Source: Reticulitermes speratus (Eukaryota > Arthropoda > Insecta > Blattodea > Rhinotermitidae). From it: a DNA stretch of 64,000 nucleotides. Within the stretch, counting starts at the first letter, position 1, and every line of letters begins with the position of its first letter. The position numbers were made by a program, and so were the translations under genes. Positions 57,996 to 64,000 of this stretch are shown here, piece by piece. The notes beneath the pieces are model-generated. The model worked only from the letters and a program-made list of their open reading frames with translations, had not been told where the DNA came from and made no database searches. The stretch spans positions 24,518,406 to 24,582,405 of the forward strand of contig JAJKFL010000004.1 in the NCBI GenBank assembly GCA_021186555.1. The letters are read 5' to 3'.

Positions 57996-60094
57996 CTTAC
58001 ACCACAAGCCTGAGTAGATGTGATGCAAAATAGCAGTATGCAATTATACTCTTCTGAGTTAAACACGAGAATGAGACAACACGTTAGACTATAGGCCTAC
58101 TGATCCATTTGGCCCGTTCAACTTCAGTAACAAAGAAGAGTGGGAAGGAAGCTAAGACCCTCAGGAACTCAGTAAATGTTACACACAGATTAAGATATCA
58201 AAAACTGGGACAGACAGAAAGTAATGTGTTGCAATATAAAGTTGGGCATTAATTAAGAAATACGTCAGTAAGGGCTTTAACGATGATAATACTAAAGCAG
58301 TCAGAGTAACAAATAATGCAGAAAGGCAAGATCACTGCCGCTTGTAGCCTGATAAAGGTAGAGTACAGTAATGCGCAAGTTCCCAAGTAATTTCTGTAGA
58401 ATACAAGAGACGTCCTTCACACGAGTGTTCCATTACAATTACATTTAAATACTAATGTAAGTGCTTTTTGTAATTCCTTTCTTAAAATACACTGCACTCT
58501 TCATGAAGCTCCTTAGTGTTATATATACATACACGTATAATTTATTTGCTTGGTCACACGAGACAATAGCGATGTGCCTGCTAACACCGTCCCTCAATTC
58601 ATCTTAAGTTCTAAAGCGTTAAAGAAATGTTAATGTTAAATTCTATATTATTTGCCATAAACATATGCGTCCAACCTTTTTTAGGGCGAAGGGCCACACC
58701 CGTACCTGTTGGCTGATTCGCGGGCCGCACGTGGGAAAATAACAATAAGTGGCATACCTAACTGCCTAAATCATTGTTTAATTTTTATAGTACATACATA
58801 ATTTACAAATGTGACAGCGGGCCGAGGGTTGGAGACACATGTCAAATAAGCTTCTTAGCCATTACGACCGTCTTATAAACATACATTACATTTTCAAAAA
58901 CGTTGTTACAAATATACATGTAGTTTGTATATGAACTGAATAATTTATTTATTAAGGCAATCATATACACATATTTGCGTTGAGCAGCCGTAGACTTTTA
59001 TCGCCGTAACGCAGCACAGTGATGCTTGATGCATTAATTTTAAAACAACAGTAAACTTCGGTTGCTTCTGCAGCAACAAGCCCTGATGGAGAAGCGGAGG
59101 AAATTAAGTGAACGGAATTTATTTATAAAATTGAATAGAGGGCAACTTGTCTCAAATACAGGAACGATACTGCTAATAACGTAAGTTAGATATCATGAAA
59201 ATGAAAGGGTTGTATGACTTTAAAACAAAGACCTACATAAATCATTCACAAAGTTTTAGAGTTCGAGAAATGCGCAAATACGATATATCCTACAAATAAA
59301 ACATTACTTTATGACGATTGTTTTTAAAGTGCTTAGCTACGGACCCAGCTCATATATACTACATGATAATCTGTGTTAAATCAAGTTGCTGTTGAAATCA
59401 GTTATATAACAGCGCACTAATTCCAAAAAAGAGCGTCAAACTTACAGTAAAGCAAAAAAATATCTTCAGTGAAACCAGAAAATTTAATGTAGCCAATGCT
59501 AACCAGGTACTCTGAAAAGCATCAGTTGTTAATTAACTCAAATCAAAATATACAGCAGGGTAAAAACATAAGCATGTTGCAGTTAACATCCGTCCAATGC
59601 CGTTAAATTGTTACCACAATAAATAAATGTATTATAACAATCTTCATATTCATTTGTAAATATCGTATTGTAATACAACAGTATAACGCACTGTATATGG
59701 GAGAAATGCTTCAGTTTCACAGTTTTCACTTCATAATTTTTAAAAATTTTCATATAAATGACGCAGAAAGGAAGATGGCACTGATGGCACGTGTCTCTTA
59801 AACTATGCAAGAAAATATAAAGAAGAGGTTATTTCAATAACTAATCTAAGTACAAGGAACTTTTTTCTAACCTCTGCACGTGTGCCGACATGCCCCATAT
59901 ACACGTATGGGGTGGGTTGGCACATAGTGGAGCGTGACCTAATATTATTGTCCAAAATATTGTGGGGCAGTTTAAATGATGCTAAAATATTTAACTGCTA
60001 ACAACATACTTAAACTGATTTACAATCCGTACAAAACTAAGGAGAGATATTAAAAATTACATAGGAAAATGAAATGCCAATCTCCCTATTCATT
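57996..60094. other. No recognisable feature
   Basis: Near 58682-58830 ttttagggcgaagggccaca, then gcgggccgcacgtggg and gcgggccgagggttggagac, is a G+C-rich island reminiscent of other repeats, but I cannot assign it. catgccccatatacacgtat, then ggggtgggttggcac, at 59889-59923 lies just 3' of the pogo-like remnant. Confidence 0.35.
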
Positions 60095-60904
60095 TACAAC
60101 CACGGTTTACAGTAACTCTATAAGGTATCTGCACGGTTGTCATACCCATTTCTTTCATGTTCTGCATGTCGCCCAGCCCAATCCGCAGACCATCGAGCAC
60201 TTCTTTTAAATTATCAAAAAAAAAAAAACATTACCACCAGTCTTGTTAAAATTTGAAGCTCTAATGATGTGTGTTGCCTCAGGTTTGCTCAGAGGAGTCT
60301 TACGCCTCTTCAAGAACTTTGTAAACCATTTTGTGCCTGCCATTTTCTTATCTCTCCAAACTTCAGGGGTCTTTATATTTAATGCCACTGCCTAATGAAA
60401 TACAAACTTTCTCACCTTCCTTGCAGACAAGCCATAGCAGATGTCTGATGAGCTTTACAGTTAATTCTCGTAAGTTTTCTTAATCAGCATCACTGAACAC
60501 ATGCACAGAAATTACACTTATCCTATTTTTAAAAATTAATAAAGAATGCGATAAAAGGAATGAGAACACTTAGTTTTATGTAACGAATCATTTATCAAAA
60601 ATAAAATTATGGCACGCTCTTGGTCTATTCCCCTTGTCACTTATACCATACAGTAACAACACACACAAACTCACCTGGCGAATTTTCTTGTACCCAATAC
60701 TGAAGGTCGGATTATATGAAATTCCTCTTATATCATCCTAATAGGCTCTGCTGCAATATCTCGTTAGAGAGAGAAACGGGATTCCAGAATCTCTTGCTAC
60801 TCTTCTAATCGACCTATTTTCCATTCTGACTGCCCTAACGGCTCGAAGAACTCTATCTGGAGAAATGTTTGCTTTTTCAGTTACTCTTTTGCCCGATCTT
60901 GACA
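60095..60904 (-). pseudogene. Pogo/Tigger (Jerky)-like transposase N-terminal half, decayed
   Basis: The minus strand first encodes a psq-type helix-turn-helix: Met at 60904, GKRVTEKANISPDRVLRAVR, RVARDSGIPFLSLTR, then in another frame IGYKKIRQ. A gap of about 170 bp begins with GTGAGT (donor-like, 60669-60674). After it come FSDAD-stop-ENL, YGLSARKVRKF and the CENPB/Tc5-type DNA-binding domain (NIKTPEVWRDKKMAGTKWFT, KFLKRRKTPLSKPEATHIIR, ASNFNKTGG). An A12 homopolymer breaks the frame before DNLKEVLDG and NMKEMGMTTVQIPYRVTV. The latter is the start of the DDE domain; the usual NMDETG has lost its Asp and Thr. The rest of the DDE domain is absent. Confidence 0.75.
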
Positions 60905-61405
60905 TAATTATATTTCCTAAAACAAAATTGAAATGACGAAAGTAGTAAGTAGCGTACAGAATGCTGCATTGTCGACCGCGGAGTAAGTTGTCACAGTGAG
61001 CCAACATGCCCCCTAGCAAGTGTGACAACTTGACACAACATGAACTTTCAACTTGGAGGTTGGTTTCCTTGAGATTAAATGCACTAGGAACACTGTTATT
61101 TCCCAATCATATTGCCACATTTATAATACGTAACTACATACATTTAATTCAGATAAAACCCTAGCAGCCCTCTCAATAATACGTATTTACCAAACTGTTC
61201 TCAAAATACTCGGCGCTGTGCAATCACACACGACGAAATTTTGCTTCCGATACAGCTCTCAGCACATTGCCAACTAACTTCCCTCCAATGAAGGATGTAG
61301 ATCTTCATAATGGCTGACAGGTGCTGCGCTTTTACAATGGCGAGGCGAGATATTCACGGTATGTCAAATTATCCCTGTAGCCAACTGAACCCTGTCTCCC
61401 ATATT
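60905..61405. other. Upstream flank of the pogo-like remnant
   Basis: gtgagccaacatgccccct at 60996-61014 partly echoes the gccgacatgccccatata / gggtgggttggcacata sequence at 59884-59930, possibly remnants of the element's inverted ends. Otherwise nothing. Confidence 0.3.
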
Positions 61406-61880
61406 CATTCACTCATATCGTAGTCTGTCTTACGACAGGTCCATAGATTCTACGAAAGCCAGTTCTCCATACAGTACGATCTAGTGCTTCCGCTTTCAAT
61501 TTCCAATATCATCTCGTTTCTCAAGGTCATTCAATAGTTGCTTACGTCTTCTTCATCGTCTTCCCGTCACTTACGTTTTTCCTTCTATATACCCTTCAAT
61601 AGCGTGTTTTGGAAGGCACTTGCTACGCAAGGTGTGACCGATCCACTTCGCTTTCCTTCGTTTTATTGTACGTAGGATGCCCCTTTCCTCCCTGACTCTG
61701 TGTAATACTTCATTTCTCACACGTTCGGTCCAACTGATCTCCTCCATCCTTCTTCAGCACCACATTTCAAAATTTTCCAGCTATTTCTGACCTACTTTCC
61801 GAAGTGTTCAAGTTTCAGCACCATACAAAGCTATGCTCCAAGTGTAGCATTTTATTAGTTTGTTCCTTAAATTTGAGTCA
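61406..61880 (-). pseudogene. LINE-B reverse transcriptase tail (third copy)
   Basis: The minus strand contains the same block order as 16837-17320. The plus strand shows ctttgtatggtgctgaaact in reverse, ttggaccgaacgtgtgagaa in reverse, the ttcatcgtcttcccgtcact block, and ends with gtagtctgtcttacgacagg and tattcattcactcat. Frames are more disrupted than in the other two copies. Confidence 0.7.
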
Positions 61881-62597
61881 AATTTGCTTGTGAAAAAGTA
61901 AAAAAAATAGCCTGCCTAAAGCTGTGAAATTTTTTTCACTGTGCAATCCAGGAGCAGGTGGCTGAGACAATTCTGAGATAAGAGCTATCAAGAGCAGAAT
62001 AAATTGTTAACCTTGGTAAGAAAAAAATTACAAACCTTCAGAACTTACATAATGTGCACCCCATGTAAAGAGGCAATTATATCATACTATTTGCCCTGTT
62101 TTCGTCAGCAGTGTCCCATTCTAAAAAACACGTGTGCCTCCGATGTACAGTAATTTCAGACTTAATTTGTTGGGGTGTAGAATTACACCACATATCCGAA
62201 AACGTGTCGAAAACGCAATAAAGTAATTCACACGCCCATCTATTGCAAACCGAACAGGATTTACTCATGATCTTAAATTCTTCCACCTGAAATAAACATC
62301 AGCTTCAATTCCCCTCAGTGGTCACTACATAATTTCCATCCCAACGTAGGCATAATTTTGTATTCTGGCCCACAGTTTTTCTTCGGGAACAGAAAACTGC
62401 CCTAAAGTCTGTCACAACACTAGGCTTAACTGAATTACCCTTATATACAAAACATTAAATCATACCAAATTAAATGCCAGAGAATAAGGAATTCAATGGC
62501 GTGTACAGAATCGCTCAATACATCTTCTTTAAGCGTGTTATTTTACGCCGCTTTCAAATGTTAATATTATGCGGGGTCCATGATAGACGAATTAATC
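61881..62597. other. No recognisable feature
   Basis: No signal recognised. Confidence 0.4.
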
Positions 62598-62776
62598 AGG
62601 ATGGGGCGTTGGTGGAACTATACTCACAAGGGGAAAACCGAAGTACTCAGGTGGAAAGAAAAACCTGTCCCAGTGCCACTCTGTCCGCAACAATCCCTTA
62701 CGGACTGGCCTTGGATTGAGCTCGGGTCTCTGCAGTGAATGACCGGAAACTAACTGCCTGAGCTATCGCACGGATG
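62598..62776 (-). mobile_element. SINE family A, 3'-incomplete and diverged
   Basis: The minus strand reads gtgcgatagctcaggcagtt, decayed B box cccgagctcaatccaagg, cagagtggcactgggacagg, cttcggttttccccttgtga, ending near ccaacgcc. The 3' third (cacaataagcc...gcgtccgtag) is missing. Confidence 0.7.
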
Positions 62777-62825
62777 GCTCAGTACGTCCTAAATTTGCGA
62801 TCATGTAATATGTTTATGTGTGACG

Positions 62826-62940
62826 AAACCCACCTCCATCTAGTGCAGAGGTTAAGAATTGTTGGAGCTATACCTCTATTCCCCTTATACGCCTTCTTGG
62901 CGTGGACAGAGATAAATTTACTTTCCCTCTTAGGTCAGTA
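62826..62940 (+). mobile_element. SINE family D, 3' fragment
   Basis: acccacctccatctagtgca, gaggttaagaattg, gagctatacctctattcccc, ttcttggcgtgg and gataaatttactttccctc align with the 3' half of 47089-47351. Confidence 0.6.
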
Positions 62941-62949
62941 AATCCGTGC

Positions 62950-63130
62950 TTTAGAGTCTTGGATTGTAACTTACTTCGTGGAGCAGAGTCCTTCAGAATT
63001 CATAGCCGATCAACCGACCAACACATTACCTCCTTTTTATGGAGCTGCTGTTTTATTACCGCATTTAGACGAGCTCTGAGTCACATAAATCCAGTCCACG
63101 CCCTAGTTTGTTAGAACCATTCTTTCATCT
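62950..63130 (-). pseudogene. Probable LINE-A 3' fragment
   Basis: The minus strand ggcgtggactggatttatgt, gactcagagctcgtctaaat and gcggtaata parallel the 24.18-24.40 kb copy (aggatttatgtgattcagag ... gtaaacgcggtaatgg). Heavily decayed. Confidence 0.4.
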
Positions 63131-63258
63131 ACACCTTGTCTCCCAAAGGAGCTACCATTAGAATTTTTCAACCCAAATTTTTCTCTATGCTTGTTACATG
63201 TCCCTTCCAACTCGTGTTCTTTACTTTGGGATTTTCTTCTTTCACATACTTCGTCCAG

Positions 63259-63502
63259 GTTTTTTTTTGTGGTGAAGGGCCCCGCAGCGGTTGCTACGGG
63301 CGCACCATAGCCTTAAGGCTTATTGTGCAACCCTGTAATGAAGATGATTAGATGTTTTTTTCGTTCTTCCTTGTAATGGAGCACCGCCTGATTGAAATTG
63401 ACAGGGGAAAACCGAAGTACTCGGGGAAAACCCTGTCCCAGTGCCACTTTGTCCACCATAAATCCCATAAGGACTGACCCGGGATCGAACCCGAGCCTCC
63501 GC
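63259..63502 (-). mobile_element. SINE family A, 5'-truncated at the B box
   Basis: The minus strand begins gcggaggctcgggttcgatc (B box present, A box and the first ~45 bp absent), then the full body and a tail of T9 on the plus strand. Flanked by TCGTCCAG (63251-63258 and 63503-63510), so the truncation happened at insertion. Confidence 0.85.
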
Positions 63503-63510
63503 TCGTCCAG

Positions 63511-64000
63511 TTAATTATCGGAAGAAAACGGCAATTTCTTATTTCGAACGTTCTTATATCATATGGCCCAACTAACTAATAAAGAAACAAAAAATAAACA
63601 TGATCCCACGAATTTGCCGCAGAAAATAAAGATTGTATTGAAATCAGTCAAGCAGTTCGGAACATGTTAAACGCAGACGAAAGGAAGAACGCATTAATTA
63701 AGAGCTCACGCAACTGTGTAATCTTCTTCTCGAAATGAAAGCACTTATGTCCATTGTAAATATATACATTTACTAGTCAGGGAAGTTAATTAGTCGTTTG
63801 CATGAAAATGAGTTGTCTTTTGAGATTCTTATCTCACTGTTTGGGATGTCTCCGCTGTAATCGCCGTACATTTTAATATAAAACTGACATTTAAAATCGA
63901 AATTATACACTGTATATGTATTAAAATAATACTTCACTTTCACACAATATACAGAATATATGAAGGTGTACTTTAAACACCTTCATTCCTAAACCTCTTA
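63511..64000. other. No recognisable feature
   Basis: A+T-rich DNA to the end of the window. Confidence 0.4.

Overview
The window looks like non-coding DNA from a large, repeat-rich insect genome, most likely a cockroach (Blattodea, Periplaneta-like). It has A+T-rich sequence, no long host reading frames, tRNA-derived SINEs with intact target-site duplications, many 3' stubs of non-LTR retrotransposons whose translated tails (ending ...[14 protein letters not shown], or ...WCWRRMEKISWTDRVRNE...) I associate with cockroach sequence, and decayed mariner-like and pogo-like transposases. The species call is from memory, not from a search. I found no host protein-coding exon, tRNA, rRNA or snRNA gene that I can defend.

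Layout. 0-10 kb: an RNase H-bearing LINE fragment (minus), LINE tails, a cluster of inverted hairpins at 3.05-3.9 kb, SINEs at 6.4 and 7.6 kb. 10-22 kb: a 1-kb fold-back element whose loop is a 29-bp satellite (11.46-12.50 kb), a SINE with clean duplications, three minus-strand LINE tails in a row (16.1-17.3 kb), a SINE inside an A+T-rich repeat (18.4-19.2 kb), a 390-bp fold-back element (20.9 kb) and a 48-bp tandem array (21.3-22.1 kb). 22-37 kb: mostly featureless, with one SINE, one palindromic element and small LINE and SINE pieces. 36-48 kb: a SINE lacking its B box, a 35-bp minisatellite (37.3 kb), the best-preserved LINE tail (42.4 kb), several SINEs and a fold-back at 46.2 kb. 48-57 kb: palindromic elements, a 50-bp minisatellite (49.6-50.9 kb), a 540-bp fold-back (51.3 kb), a LINE tail and a mariner-like pseudogene. 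57-64 kb: SINEs, a pogo/Tigger-like pseudogene (60.1-60.9 kb) and LINE tails.

The most interesting signal is a small RNA-like motif that recurs in otherwise unrelated repeats: CTGANGAT, then a 4-6 bp hairpin, then GAAAC. The hairpin sequence differs between families while base pairing is kept (GGCUC/GAGCC, GAUCCC/GGGAUC, GAACC/GGUUC, GGGAC/GUCCC, GACAA/UUGUC and others). It resembles the conserved half of the hammerhead ribozyme core (CUGANGA - stem II - GAAA), which is known from Penelope-like elements and retrozymes, but it carries one extra U after CUGANGA. In several cases two copies sit in opposite orientation as the arms of a fold-back element.
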